Of a DNA stretch of 64,000 nt, positions 34,589 to 43,206 are shown in pieces. Every line of letters starts with the position of its first letter. The stretch's first letter is position 1. The notes below the pieces were generated by a model, which saw only the letters and a program-made list of their open reading frames with translations, searched no databases and was not told the origin of the DNA. Origin of the DNA: Zafaria ginkgonis (GTDB lineage Bacteria; Actinomycetota; Actinomycetes; Actinomycetales; Micrococcaceae); the NCBI RefSeq assembly GCF_039540195.1, contig NZ_BAABEO010000001.1, positions 62,001-126,000 of the forward strand. The letters run 5' to 3'. Made by a program: the position numbers and the translations under genes.

Positions 34589-34911
34589 ACGGCAAGCTTG
34601 ACGTGAAGGTCGGCGTCGACCTTGAAGGCGCCTCCGCAAAGATCGTCGTCCGCGGCAGCGTGGACGCCCGCAACGTCCAAGCGCTGTACTCCTTGGCGCA
34701 TCGAGCCAATTCGCTCGCCCCTGGGTTCGACATCACCGTCGATCTGACCGCCGCCAGCACGCAACCCGAAGTTCTCGACGAGCTGCAGGAGTGCGCCGAT
34801 GCGAAGTCCCTGCCCGGACCTGCCGACGGCCGGCGGACCGAGTGCAACTTGCGCATTCTGACCAGTGACGTGGCACAACATACCGCTTCGGGCTGGGCGC
34901 TCGCCGTCTAG
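34585..34911 (+). CDS. Hypothetical small protein, STAS-like
   Basis: A 108-residue protein starting in an ATGA overlap with the GNAT-like gene. The segment KIVVRGSVDARNVQALYSLA...FDITVDLTAAS has the strand-helix-strand order of STAS/anti-sigma antagonist domains, but the phosphorylatable Ser/Thr motif is not clear. The pair is co-translated; a hairpin terminator follows 25 bases later. Confidence 0.5.
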   Translation: MNGKLDVKVGVDLEGASAKIVVRGSVDARNVQALYSLAHRANSLAPGFDITVDLTAASTQPEVLDELQECADAKSLPGPADGRRTECNLRILTSDVAQHTASGWALAV

Positions 34912-34936
34912 CGCCAACCGGATGGGTGGCCCGGAA

Positions 34937-34975
34937 CAGTCGACGGCGGCGGTCCAGTACCGCCGTCGTCGACTG
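34937..34975 (+). terminator. Terminator hairpin after the STAS-like gene
   Basis: Seventeen-base arms (34937-34953 and 34959-34975) with one mismatch and a five-base loop. Confidence 0.75.
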
Positions 34976-35128
34976 CTCGGTTCTGGTGTCGACGGTCAAC
35001 GCCATCGTGCACTGCCGTTCCGGCGCAAGCCTTCTCGGCCGCATGAGCACGCCTTGCCTAATCTCTCTCCGGGTTCCTAGGTTGGAAGGCGTACTGCTGG
35101 AAACTATGCAACGGAGGCAGGACCTGTC

Positions 35129-36436
35129 ATGAAACCAGCGCACGAGGAAACGGACGCCGCGGGAGGACTTGAACAGGTCGCCCGATCCGTCGCGCCGGCC
35201 GTCGGCCCATGGGCGGACGCCTTTGGCCGCGCCGGCTCCCGCACGGGCCAGACCATTCTCATCGCTTTGGGCGCGGCCGGGGCGATCTGGCTGCTCCTGC
35301 AGGTCAAGGTCGTGGTGATCGCCGTCCTGGTGGCGTTGATCCTCGCCTCGGCGGTCTCGCCCTTGGTGAGATGGCTGACGGCCAAGGGGTGGAGCCACCT
35401 CTGGGCGACCGTCGTCGCCTTCCTAGGCATCCTTCTGGTGGTCGGAGGGATGGTGGCCTGGGTGGTGATGGCCGTCCGCAACGAGTGGAACTCCCTGGTC
35501 GCCTCCGCCCTTGAGGGCTGGAACGAGTTGCAAGCGTGGATCGCATCCGGCCCCTTGCCCGTCGATGCCAGCACCGTGGATGCGGCCGCCCGCCAACTCA
35601 CTGAATTTGTTGCCGGCGGCGGCCTCACGCAAAATATCGCGACCAATGCCCTCACCGGCCTCGGCGCGGCCACCGAGTTTCTGACCGGTGCGACGCTGAT
35701 GGTGGTGATCCTGTTCTTCTTCCTCAAGGACGGGCACCGCATGTGGAACTTCACGCTGCGCTGGTTCCGTGGCGAACGCCGGGCCAAGCTTGCCGAGTCC
35801 GTGGACCGGTCCGCCCAGATCCTCGGGGGCTACGTCCGTGGCACCGCCCTCATCGCCTTGGTCGACGCGGTGCTGATCGGCATCGGACTGGCGATCGTCG
35901 GAGTCCCCTTGGCGCTGCCCTTGGCAGTGATCGTCTTCATCGGCGCCTTCATACCCATCGTGGGCGCAACGGTCGCGGGCCTGCTCGCCGCCCTCGTGGC
36001 GCTGGTGACCAACGGCCCCGTCCAGGCCCTGATCGTCGTCGGCATCGTGGTTCTGGTCAACCAGCTCGAGGGGGACTTGCTGCAGCCCATCGTCATGGGC
36101 CGCACGCTCAGTCTCCACGCCCTGGTCGTGTTGCTGGCCCTGACGGTCGGCACCATCGTCGGCGGCATCTTCGGAGCCATCCTCGCGGTGCCCTACACGG
36201 CCGTTGGCTGGGCGGTGGTGCAGGTGTGGAGCACCCGGTACCAAGCCGGGCCCGACCCGGTGCTGGGGGAGGACCCCCTTGACCCGAACGACCGGGCGTC
36301 GGATAAGGCCACCCGTGCCCAGCGCATGCGATACCGGGCCATACGTTGGCATGAACAGCGTGGCAGGAAGCTGGGCGCCGTCGATCAGGACACGGCCGAG
36401 AAGGATCTTGCCCCAGGCGACCATCAAGGCCGGTGA
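35129..36436 (+). CDS. AI-2E family transporter (PerM/YdiK-like membrane protein)
   Basis: An integral membrane protein of 435 residues with about seven to eight helices. Family hallmarks: TILIALGAAGAIWLLLQ then VVVIAVLVALILASAVSPLV, a long central loop, LGGYVRGTALIALVDAVLIG, LPLAVIVFIGAFIPIVGATV, and a late LEGDLLQPIVMGRTLSLHAL. Members are described as AI-2 exporters or Na+/H+ antiporters; substrate cannot be decided here. Start: ATG, with GGAGG 12 bases ahead. The charged C-terminal tail of about 70 residues is cytoplasmic. Confidence 0.82.
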   Translation: MKPAHEETDAAGGLEQVARSVAPAVGPWADAFGRAGSRTGQTILIALGAAGAIWLLLQVKVVVIAVLVALILASAVSPLVRWLTAKGWSHLWATVVAFLGILLVVGGMVAWVVMAVRNEWNSLVASALEGWNELQAWIASGPLPVDASTVDAAARQLTEFVAGGGLTQNIATNALTGLGAATEFLTGATLMVVILFFFLKDGHRMWNFTLRWFRGERRAKLAESVDRSAQILGGYVRGTALIALVDAVLIGIGLAIVGVPLALPLAVIVFIGAFIPIVGATVAGLLAALVALVTNGPVQALIVVGIVVLVNQLEGDLLQPIVMGRTLSLHALVVLLALTVGTIVGGIFGAILAVPYTAVGWAVVQVWSTRYQAGPDPVLGEDPLDPNDRASDKATRAQRMRYRAIRWHEQRGRKLGAVDQDTAEKDLAPGDHQGR

Positions 36437-36514
36437 TCAAGGCGCCCAAGGGAAGGCGGTCCAGCGCGTCCGTAGGACGCGGTTGCAGCGGCGCCTAGCT
36501 TTCCGGTTAAAGGC

Positions 36515-36559
36515 AACCGGCCGGCGCCCGCGAGTCTAGGGTGCGGGGGCCGGCCGGTT
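36515..36559. terminator. Bidirectional terminator hairpin
   Basis: Arms 36515-36531 and 36543-36559 pair with one mismatch between the convergent AI-2E and ACS-type MFS genes. Confidence 0.75.
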
Positions 36560-36579
36560 GGTTCGTGGGAGGCGTGGGG

Positions 36580-37929
36580 TCAGGCGTGGCTCTCGCGGAG
36601 CTTGCCCGCCGGTGCGGTCTCCTCGGCGATTTCCGGCGTCGGACGCTGGCGTTCGCGCAGGAAGTACACCAGCACGGCGGCCAGGACCGAGACAGCGGCG
36701 AGGCCGAACAGGCCGGGGATGACGCTGCCGGTCTGCTCCTTGATGATGCCGAAGCCGAACGGGGCCACGAAGCCGCCCAGGTTGCCCAGGGAGTTGATGA
36801 TGGCGATGGCCGGGGCGAGGACCATGGGGTGCAGGCCGGACTGCGGGATGGTCCAGAACAGCGGGGAGGCGCTCTTGAAGCCCATAGCGGCGACGGCCAG
36901 GAACACCAGTGCCAGCACGGGGGAGGCAACGGCGGCGGCGTAGGTGCCGCCGGCGGCGACCAGCAGGGCGACGACCAGCAGCGGACGCTTGGAGCGGGCC
37001 TTGTCCTGCAGCTTGCCGGCGAAGTACATGGCGATCACGGCGCAGACCCACGGGATGGAGGAGAGGAAGCCGACGGACAGGTCGGTGGTGCCCGGAATCT
37101 GGCGCACGATGCTCGGGAGCCAGAAGGTGTTGGCGTAGATCGAGAGCTGGATGGAGAAGTAGATCAGGCACAGCACCAGGATCTGCGGGTTGAGAAGCAT
37201 CTTCCAGCGGTTGACCTTGGCGCCGTCCTTCACCGTGTGGGTCGCGTCCTCGGCGTCGATGGTGGCGCTGAGCGCGGTCTTCTCAGCCGCGGAGAGCCAG
37301 CGGGCGTCGGCGATCTTCGAATCGAGCAGGAAGAAGACGATGATGCCGACGACGATGGAGAGGATGCCCTCGATGCCGAACAGCCACTGCCAGCCGTGGA
37401 GGCCCAAGGCGTCGTCCAGGGTCAGCAGGCCGCCGGCGACCGGTCCCGAGATCGCGGCGGCGATGGAGGAGCCCGCGATGAACAGCGCGGTGGCGCGTCC
37501 GCGCTGGCCCGCCGGAACCCAGCGGGAGAAGTAGAAGATGACGGCCGGGAAGAAGCCGGCCTCGGCGGCGCCCAGAAGGAACCGGAGCACGTAGAACATG
37601 GTCTCGTTCTGCACGAAGGACATGAGGAAGGCGATGAAGCCCCAGCTCACCATGATCCTGGCCAGCCACACCTTGGCCCCGAACTTCTCCATCATCATGT
37701 TGCTGGGGAGTTCGAAGATCGCGTAGGCGATGAAGAACAGACCGGCGCCGAATCCGTACGCGGCGGCGCCGATGCCGACGTCGGCCTGCAAGTGCTCCTG
37801 GGCGTAGCCGATGTTCGAGCGGTTCAACTGGTTGCAGACCAACATGACCAGCATGATGGGCAGAACCCTGGAGAAGAACTTCTTGGTGGCTGAGGCAACG
37901 TCCAATGCGTTGACGTCTACAGGCCGCAT
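36580..37929 (-). CDS. MFS transporter, anion:cation symporter (ACS) family
   Basis: A 449-residue permease of the group that carries tartrate, phthalate, galactonate and hydroxyphenylacetate. Marks: LVCNQLNRSNIGYAQ in helix 1, IFELPSNMMMEKFGAKVWLA after helix 2, and LLGAAEAGFFPAVIFYFSRW in helix 4. Start: ATG at 37929 with AAGGAT; the frame runs on upstream without a ribosome site. No enzyme lies beside it, so the cargo, probably an organic acid, is unknown. Confidence 0.83.
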   Translation of the reverse strand: MRPVDVNALDVASATKKFFSRVLPIMLVMLVCNQLNRSNIGYAQEHLQADVGIGAAAYGFGAGLFFIAYAIFELPSNMMMEKFGAKVWLARIMVSWGFIAFLMSFVQNETMFYVLRFLLGAAEAGFFPAVIFYFSRWVPAGQRGRATALFIAGSSIAAAISGPVAGGLLTLDDALGLHGWQWLFGIEGILSIVVGIIVFFLLDSKIADARWLSAAEKTALSATIDAEDATHTVKDGAKVNRWKMLLNPQILVLCLIYFSIQLSIYANTFWLPSIVRQIPGTTDLSVGFLSSIPWVCAVIAMYFAGKLQDKARSKRPLLVVALLVAAGGTYAAAVASPVLALVFLAVAAMGFKSASPLFWTIPQSGLHPMVLAPAIAIINSLGNLGGFVAPFGFGIIKEQTGSVIPGLFGLAAVSVLAAVLVYFLRERQRPTPEIAEETAPAGKLRESHA

Positions 37930-38435
37930 ACGGGGATCCTTCGGAAATAGGGGAGCTGGTGAACTGGGGCACCCATACATGTGCCGGGTACCACAGCCAT
38001 CCGGAACCTTACTCACACTCCGCGATGCGCGTCCAAGAGTGAACAGATATGGTTCGATGCCCCGAGGGCATCATTCCACTTCGATCCCGACTGGCGTGCG
38101 CCAGCGGCAAACAGAATTCGACGCCGGATCCCGGCATCTGCCGAAATGTGACGCGCGCCCCGCGCCGGAAGGCTGTCCGGCCCTTAAACGGGAGAACCCA
38201 AACGGGCGAAGGCCCCAGCTTGGGGGAAGCTGGGGCCTTCTCATCACTCGCACCTTTTGGAGGTGTTTTCAACGCTAGAGGGCCAGCCTGAAAAATCCCG
38301 GGGTGCGAGGTGGGTATTGCCCGGCTCGGGGCGCGCTCGCCCTCTGGGCTGCCCCGTTGCGGACCATCAGCGGGGTTAGGCTGTGGCTTGGCCGAAATGC
38401 GGCCACTCAACATCGCTCGCATCCGGGGGGAAACC
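37930..38435. other. 506-base divergent intergenic region with hairpin and repeat copy A
   Basis: Divergent gap between the ACS permease and the TM2 gene with no convincing reading frame. It holds a tight hairpin GATGCCC-cga-GGGCATC (38056-38072) and the structured repeat at 38206-38330. A terminator-like hairpin between divergent genes is unexpected and suggests a separate short transcript. Confidence 0.5.
38206..38330. repeat. Structured intergenic repeat, copy A
   Basis: About 125 bases sharing long identity with 39915-40041 and, more weakly, 51172-51310. Layout on the plus strand: a GGCCCCAGC...GCTGGGGCC hairpin, the invariant 14-mer TCATCACTCGCACC (38241-38254), a small CACC/GGTG hairpin, a CTAGAGGGCCAG block, and a GGCTCGGG end. 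Lies between divergent genes. Confidence 0.75.
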
Positions 38436-38855
38436 ATGTCAGAGAACAATTCGGATAATCCGCAGCCGCAATACCCGGCAGGGGTGCCGCAGGACCCCTA
38501 CCAAAAGCAGCCGCCCCAGTACCCGCACCAGCAGCAGGCGCCGTACCAGCCGGGCCCGGTGCAGCAGGTGCCGCCGCAGGGCTACGGACAACCGTATCCG
38601 AACTACCAGCTGCCTTCCGAGCAGAAGTCGAAGCTGGTGGCCGGCCTGCTCGGCATCTTCCTCGGCGGCCTGGGCATCCACCGGTTCTACCTGGGCTACA
38701 CCACCATCGGCGTGATTCAGCTGCTGCTGACCGTCGTCGTGGGCATCTTCACCTTCGGACTGGTGGCCCTGTGGGGATTCGTCGAGGGCATCATGATCCT
38801 CTGCGGCGCGCAGGTGTTCCGGGCCGACGCCAAGGGCGTCCCGCTGCGCGACTAG
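38436..38855 (+). CDS. TM2 domain membrane protein
   Basis: A 139-residue protein with a Pro/Gln/Tyr-rich disordered N-terminal half (about 1-60, many PQYP and YQP turns) and a C-terminal TM2 domain of two helices: LVAGLLGIFLGGLGIHRFYL, then IGVIQLLLTVVVGIFTFGLV. The GIHRFYLGY motif is diagnostic. Start: ATG behind a GGGGGG ribosome site. Function of TM2 proteins is not settled. Confidence 0.85.
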   Translation: MSENNSDNPQPQYPAGVPQDPYQKQPPQYPHQQQAPYQPGPVQQVPPQGYGQPYPNYQLPSEQKSKLVAGLLGIFLGGLGIHRFYLGYTTIGVIQLLLTVVVGIFTFGLVALWGFVEGIMILCGAQVFRADAKGVPLRD

Positions 38856-38866
38856 CGGGAGCGGTC

Positions 38867-38909
38867 GGGGCCGGGGAGTGCGACGCACCGTGAGCGTCCC
38901 CCCCGGCCC
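38867..38909 (+). terminator. Terminator after the TM2 gene
   Basis: GGGCCGGGG (38868-38876) pairs with CCCCGGCCC (38901-38909), and an inner GACGC/GCGTC stem sits between, 12 bases past the TM2 stop. Confidence 0.6.
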
Positions 38910-39140
38910 TGAAGCGTGGAATCGCCTCCGGCGGCGGAGAACTGGCTGAGAGGCGTCAGCCCGACGCTCCGGCAGCGGCCTGATACTCGCTACACCTACG
39001 GGAACCTAGCGTCGCGGACACATGCCGACTTCAGCGGTCTGCGCCAGTAACAGCCGCGGCATGCCCGGGGATGACCGGGAGGGGCTCGCCTGGGGCCGGG
39101 GCAAACATTGATACGAACTTTAAAAGGGGCGGGGAATACC

Positions 39141-39761
39141 TTGGATCTACTGGGCGGCATGAGCCGCGACGAACTCCACATCTTTTCTTGGGCTGCGGCC
39201 GCCGTCTTCGCGCTGGTGGCCGGCGTCTGGCAGTGGCGCAGGCTGCATTGGACCGCGCTTGGCTCCGTCCTGCTCTTCGCGGCCCTCAACGCGGGTGCCG
39301 GGATCTACGTCCTGTTCCATTTCGGTGATTCGCGCTGGTCCGCAGGGGGAGAACCGCCGCTGAGCGCTCCGTCGTTTGCCGGGACGCCTCTCGTGGGGCA
39401 GTATCTGGTCCCCCTGGACTCCGCTCTGAACGCAGTGGTCGGTGGGGTGAACGAGTTCCTGGCATTCAAGCAGGCAGTTCCCGTAGCGCTGGACTTCCTT
39501 GCCGCGTCCGGCTCGGCCCTGCTGGTGTCCTTCCCGCTTGCCCTTCTCGCCGCCGTCATCAGTTTCGTCCGGGCCAGGCGCCGAGCGGCGGCCTTCGAAA
39601 AATACCGTGCCACCGTTGATCTGCTCAAAGAAGAGCTTGAGCAGATCAAGCGGCAGATCTCGTCAAAGAATTCCATCGTCTCGGCACTCCCTGCAGAGGA
39701 CGTGGTCACGGTGGGGCCGTCACAAGTTGCCCGGCGGGTCTTGGAGTGGGACCAGAAATAG
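39141..39761 (+). CDS. Hypothetical membrane protein with C-terminal coiled coil
   Basis: About 206 residues with two N-terminal helices (IFSWAAAAVFALVAGVW; LGSVLLFAALNAGAGIYVLF), an extracellular-type loop of about 65 residues, a third helix (SALLVSFPLALLAAVISFV), then a charged coiled coil (KYRATVDLLKEELEQIKRQI). Start is uncertain: TTG at 39141 has GGGG ahead, ATG at 39159 has not. I do not recognise a family. Confidence 0.6.
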   Translation: MDLLGGMSRDELHIFSWAAAAVFALVAGVWQWRRLHWTALGSVLLFAALNAGAGIYVLFHFGDSRWSAGGEPPLSAPSFAGTPLVGQYLVPLDSALNAVVGGVNEFLAFKQAVPVALDFLAASGSALLVSFPLALLAAVISFVRARRRAAAFEKYRATVDLLKEELEQIKRQISSKNSIVSALPAEDVVTVGPSQVARRVLEWDQK

Positions 39762-40048
39762 CCGTCCCACCGGGGCTATCCAAACCCGGCTTGGGAACCG
39801 AATCCAGTACGGGTGGGAAAGCACCACGGGTGAACCCTGCCCATCCAGCGGAGAGGAGACCTCCGCGCGGCGCATCCTCGCGCCGTTCCCGGCCTTACAC
39901 GGGTGCAGAGACGAGCGAAGGCCCCAGCCTGGGGGGAAGCTGGGGCCTTCTTCATCACTCGCACCTTTTCAGGTGCTTTCAACACTAGAGAGCCAGTCTG
40001 CAAGATCCCTGTGTATCACGTGGGAGTTGCCCCGGCTCGGGTGCCCGA
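39762..40048. other. Convergent intergenic region carrying repeat copy B
   Basis: A 287-base gap between the unknown membrane protein and cspA. Apart from the repeat at 39915-40041 nothing else was recognised. Confidence 0.5.
39915..40041. repeat. Structured intergenic repeat, copy B
   Basis: About 127 bases, closest to copy A. It has the same hairpin with a six-C loop on the minus strand, the 14-mer at 39952-39965, a perfect small hairpin GCACC-ttttca-GGTGC, and the CTAGAGAGCCAG block. It lies between convergent genes and directly follows cspA on the minus strand, so it could end that transcript. Confidence 0.75.
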
Positions 40049-40252
40049 TTAGAGCGGGCGGATGTTCTCCGCCTGCAGGCCCTTGTTGCCCTGCACCACG
40101 TCGAACTCGACCTTCTGGCCCTCTTCGAGCGACCGGTATCCGCTGGATGAGATCGCCGAGTAGTGCGCGAAGACGTCATCGGATCCGTCGTCGGGGGCGA
40201 TGAATCCAAAGCCCTTTTCGGAGTTGAACCACTTCACTGTTCCAGTTGCCAC
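40049..40252 (-). CDS. cspA: Cold shock protein CspA
   Basis: A 67-residue OB-fold RNA/ssDNA chaperone, starting at GTG with AAGGG eight bases ahead. RNP1 (KGFGFI) and RNP2 (VFAHYSAI) are intact, and the end VVQGNKGLQAENIRPL is typical of actinobacterial CspA. Two codons upstream a TTG is also in frame. Monocistronic; repeat copy B lies at its 3' side. Confidence 0.93.
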   Translation of the reverse strand: MATGTVKWFNSEKGFGFIAPDDGSDDVFAHYSAISSSGYRSLEEGQKVEFDVVQGNKGLQAENIRPL

Positions 40253-40427
40253 TTGCAAGCCCTTCGGTATTCATAATCGCCCAGATGGGACCCCTCCAGC
40301 CTATGGGCGCTGACTAGGCACGTGCAAGGAAAAAGACGCCCTCCAAAGGAACGGGCCGCCAGCGCACGGCCGGCCCGCCGACATTAGGGTCGACGGGCAG
40401 GCCGGGGCGGGCGCGGAAGCGGCCGCT

Positions 40428-42062
40428 CTACTTCACGCTTTCTGGGCGTTCGGCGCGCAGTTCCGCTTCCTGCAGCTCGGCCAGCTTCGCGTGGCGGAGG
40501 AGCTTGAACTCCGGATCCGCCCGCGTTTCCTTGATCAGGGAGATGCCGAGCAGCGCCACGATCAGTGTGAAGGGAAGGGCCGAGAGCATGGCCGCCTGTT
40601 GGAGCGCCACCAGGCCTCCGACGACGAGGAGCAGGACGGAGCAGGTGCCGGTGAGCACGCCCCACAGGGTCAGAACGGGCCTGCTCGGGGTCAGGGTGCC
40701 CTTCGAGGAGAGCATGCTCAGCACGTAGGTGTTGGCGTCTGCTCCGGAGATGAAGAACAGGGCGACCAGGATGACGGTGACGACGGCGGTGACCTGCGGC
40801 AGCGGGAGCTGGTCCAGCATGGCGAAGAACGCCGAGTTGATGTTGGCCGTGGTCGCCTCGCCGATGCCGGCGCCGCCCATGTCCATCTTGATCGCGGAGC
40901 CGCCGAAGATCGTGAACCAGATGAAGAAGACCAGGCTGGGCACGCCCAGGACGCCGGCGACGAACTGGCGCACGGTGCGGCCCTTGGAGATCTTGGCCAG
41001 GAACACGCCCACGAAGGCGCCCCAGCTCAGCCACCACGCCATCATGAAGTACGTCCACCACTGCATCCACTGCAGCTCATCCCCGGTGGACGGGGTGATG
41101 AGGCTCATGGAGAAGAAGTCGTTGGCGTACTGTCCCACGGAGCGGAAGAACAGGTTGGAGATGAAGCTGGTGGGCCCGGCGACGAAGACGTAGATCGCCA
41201 GGATCACCGACAGGCCCATGGTGATCTCGCTGATGTACCGGATGCCCTTGTTGACGCCGGAGAGGGCGGAGAGGGTGAATAGGACCGTGATCACGGCGAT
41301 GATGACGATCTGCACGGGCAGGCCGTTGGGCAGGCCGAAGACGCGGCCCAGGCCCTCGTTGATCTGCGAGGCGCCCAGCCCCAGGGAGGTGGTGGTCCCG
41401 AAGAGGGTGGCGATGATGGCGAAGACGTCGATCGCCTTGCCGAACCACCCGTCCACGAGCTTGCCCAGGACGGGCCGGAGCATGGGGGAGACCAGGCCGG
41501 GACGGCCCTTGCGGTGGGTGGAGTAGCCGATGGCCAGCCCGAAGACCCCGAAGATGGCCCACGCGTGCGGTCCCCAGTGGAAGAAGCTGAACTGGAGCGC
41601 GCGCACCGCCGCGTCCATCGTCTCCGGCTCGGCCGAGGCGTGCGGCGGGACCATGAAGTGGGACATGGGCTCCGCGACGCCGTAGCTGACCAGGCCGATG
41701 CCCATCACCGCCGAAAGGATCATGGCCAGCCACGCCCGGGTGCTGTACTCGGGCCGGCTGGTGTTCGAGCCGAGCCGGATATCCCCGTACCGGCTGAGCG
41801 AGAGGTAGATCAGCAGGCCGATGCACATCAGCGGAACGACGAGGTAGGCCCAGCCCAAGGATCCGGCGACCCAGTTCATGGTGTTGGTCATGGTGTCGCC
41901 GAGGCTGGTCGGGGAGACTGCGGCCCAGAGGACGAAAGCGGCAATCAGGCCCACCGACACCGCGAAGACCGCGCCGGGACGGTTCGGGGAAGGCGTCTTC
42001 GAGGAGGACGTCTTCTTCAGGCGGGTGCGGGGCTGGACGGGTGGGTCGAGTTGTTGGACCAC
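40428..42062 (-). CDS. BCCT-family betaine/carnitine/choline-type transporter
   Basis: A 544-residue, twelve-helix symporter for quaternary-ammonium or zwitterionic solutes. Marks: MGIGLVSYGVAEPMSHFMVP, FFHWGPHAWAIFGVFGLAIG, LGASQINEGLGRVFG, and the Trp-rich MQWWTYFMMAWWLSWGAFVG of helix 8. The GTG at 42062 follows GGAGAAC; the frame stays open upstream but that part is antisense noise through the next gene. It follows the SnoaL-flavin reductase gene on the same strand by 53 bases. That linkage to a ring-oxidation gene set points to uptake of a catabolic substrate rather than osmoprotection. Confidence 0.85.
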   Translation of the reverse strand: MVQQLDPPVQPRTRLKKTSSSKTPSPNRPGAVFAVSVGLIAAFVLWAAVSPTSLGDTMTNTMNWVAGSLGWAYLVVPLMCIGLLIYLSLSRYGDIRLGSNTSRPEYSTRAWLAMILSAVMGIGLVSYGVAEPMSHFMVPPHASAEPETMDAAVRALQFSFFHWGPHAWAIFGVFGLAIGYSTHRKGRPGLVSPMLRPVLGKLVDGWFGKAIDVFAIIATLFGTTTSLGLGASQINEGLGRVFGLPNGLPVQIVIIAVITVLFTLSALSGVNKGIRYISEITMGLSVILAIYVFVAGPTSFISNLFFRSVGQYANDFFSMSLITPSTGDELQWMQWWTYFMMAWWLSWGAFVGVFLAKISKGRTVRQFVAGVLGVPSLVFFIWFTIFGGSAIKMDMGGAGIGEATTANINSAFFAMLDQLPLPQVTAVVTVILVALFFISGADANTYVLSMLSSKGTLTPSRPVLTLWGVLTGTCSVLLLVVGGLVALQQAAMLSALPFTLIVALLGISLIKETRADPEFKLLRHAKLAELQEAELRAERPESVK

Positions 42063-42115
42063 GATGTTCTCCGGTTCTTGTCGTCGGAGGCGCCTTGGGG
42101 CGCTCCGGACGGGCT

Positions 42116-43063
42116 TCACAGCTGGGTGAGGTCGTCGCTGTCGTAGAAGCGGCCGGCTTTGTAAACGATCGGGCTGGCCTCGGTGACTTCCGCGTGACGG
42201 ACGCGGCAGATGAAGACGGTGTGCGTCTTGGCTTGGAACCGTTCGCGGATTTCGGCTTCCAACGACGCCGGCGAGCCGTCGATGAGCGGGCTGCCGTGCG
42301 GGCCGGCGTGCCAATCGACCTGCGCGAACTTGTCCGGCTCCTTGGAGGCGAACGTCGCCACGGTCTCGCGCTGCCCGGTGCCGAGGATGTTGATCCCCAG
42401 GTGGGTGGCCGAGAACAGGGCGGGGTAGGTGGAAGAGGTCTTCTGGATGCAGACCATCACCAGCGGCGGCTCGAGCGAGACGGAGGCGTAGGAGTTGACC
42501 GCCAGGCCCTTGGGCTCGCCGTCGGACTGCGTCGTCACGACCGTCACGCCGGTGATGAACTGGCGGTTGAAGCCCTTCATGACCTGGGGATCGGGCTCGT
42601 CGCCGGTCAGGTCGTGCACGACGACCTCGCCCGGGTGCTCCAAGGCATCGCTGAGGTGGCGGACCCCCAGGCTGTGCAGCAGTTCCGAACCGTCCCAGGT
42701 CACCTCCTCGCGATCGATGCGCCCGTCGACCAGGGTCAGGTGGTTGCAACCGCGGGTCTCGACCCGGCGCTGGGTGGCCGGGACGCCGAGGTACGGCTGG
42801 GTGTGGGTTCCGGTGCTCGTCCAGAAGACGGCGGCGGTGTCTCCCTGCACGACGATCGATTCGATCGTGGTGACCAGGTCGGGGAAGCCTGCCCGTACGG
42901 CGAGGATCTCCTCCTGTAGCTGCTCCAGGGTGCTGCTCTGCCCGCTGGCCCGGCTGATGCGGACGTAGCCGGGGGTGACGGCCTCGGTGAGGGCGGCCAC
43001 TTCGCCGCAGTCCCAGGCGCTGTGCCAAGTGGATGTGAGGCTCTTTTCGAGTTGCTGTTGCAT
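42116..43063 (-). CDS. SnoaL/NTF2-like domain fused to flavin reductase
   Basis: A 315-residue two-domain protein. Residues about 1-145 form a SnoaL/NTF2-like fold (TSTWHSAWDCGEVAALTEAV, VQGDTAAVFWTSTGTH, TWDGSELLHSLGV). Residues about 160-315 are an FMN-binding flavin reductase (FITGVTVVTT, GLAVNSYASVSLEPPLVMV, FASKEPDKFAQVDWH). It should supply reduced flavin to the luciferase-like monooxygenase at 47654. There is no ribosome site, but TTGACC-N18-TACGTT ends eight bases ahead, so the mRNA may be leaderless. The first domain could bind or isomerise an intermediate. Confidence 0.8.
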   Translation of the reverse strand: MQQQLEKSLTSTWHSAWDCGEVAALTEAVTPGYVRISRASGQSSTLEQLQEEILAVRAGFPDLVTTIESIVVQGDTAAVFWTSTGTHTQPYLGVPATQRRVETRGCNHLTLVDGRIDREEVTWDGSELLHSLGVRHLSDALEHPGEVVVHDLTGDEPDPQVMKGFNRQFITGVTVVTTQSDGEPKGLAVNSYASVSLEPPLVMVCIQKTSSTYPALFSATHLGINILGTGQRETVATFASKEPDKFAQVDWHAGPHGSPLIDGSPASLEAEIRERFQAKTHTVFICRVRHAEVTEASPIVYKAGRFYDSDDLTQL

Positions 43064-43071
43064 GGCACAAA

Positions 43072-43101
43072 AACGTAATGCCCATCACAGGCTCCGGTCA
43101 A
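43072..43101 (-). promoter_or_regulatory. Promoter of the flavin reductase-BCCT transcript
   Basis: Minus strand: TTGACC (43101-43096), 18 bases, TACGTT (43077-43072). The expected start point falls at or beside the ATG (43063), implying a leaderless mRNA. Confidence 0.45.
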
Positions 43102-43104
43102 TGG

Positions 43105-43126
43105 TTTGGGGGAAATTCCCCTCAAA
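43105..43126. promoter_or_regulatory. 22-base palindrome, candidate GntR operator
   Basis: Arms TTTGGGGGAAA and TTCCCCTCAAA are inverted copies apart from one pair. It lies four bases upstream of the flavin reductase -35 and 44 bases before the GntR -35, so it can control both divergent promoters. Confidence 0.5.
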
Positions 43127-43169
43127 CTCCCTGTTTCGGCGGTTTTCCGGCGTATTTCGACCATGTGTC

Positions 43170-43199
43170 TTGACGCACAGCGAGGGCTGCCCCTACGGT
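43170..43199 (+). promoter_or_regulatory. Promoter of the GntR operon
   Basis: TTGACG (43170-43175), 18 bases, TACGGT (43194-43199), seven bases before the ATG at 43207. No ribosome site is present, consistent with a leaderless transcript. Confidence 0.45.
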
Positions 43200-43206
43200 T
43201 TGTTGT

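Noticed and set aside
38041..38075. tRNA-like GGTTCGATGCC near a hairpin
   Set aside because: No acceptor, D or anticodon arms could be built around it.
39952..39965. C/D-box-like GTGATGA in the minus strand of the intergenic repeat
   Set aside because: C/D RNAs are archaeal and eukaryotic; the match is short and there is no paired D box.
42063..43088. N-terminal extension of the BCCT frame to 886 codons
   Set aside because: The extension runs through the SnoaL-flavin reductase gene in another frame; the GTG at 42062 has a ribosome site and gives a normal BCCT length.
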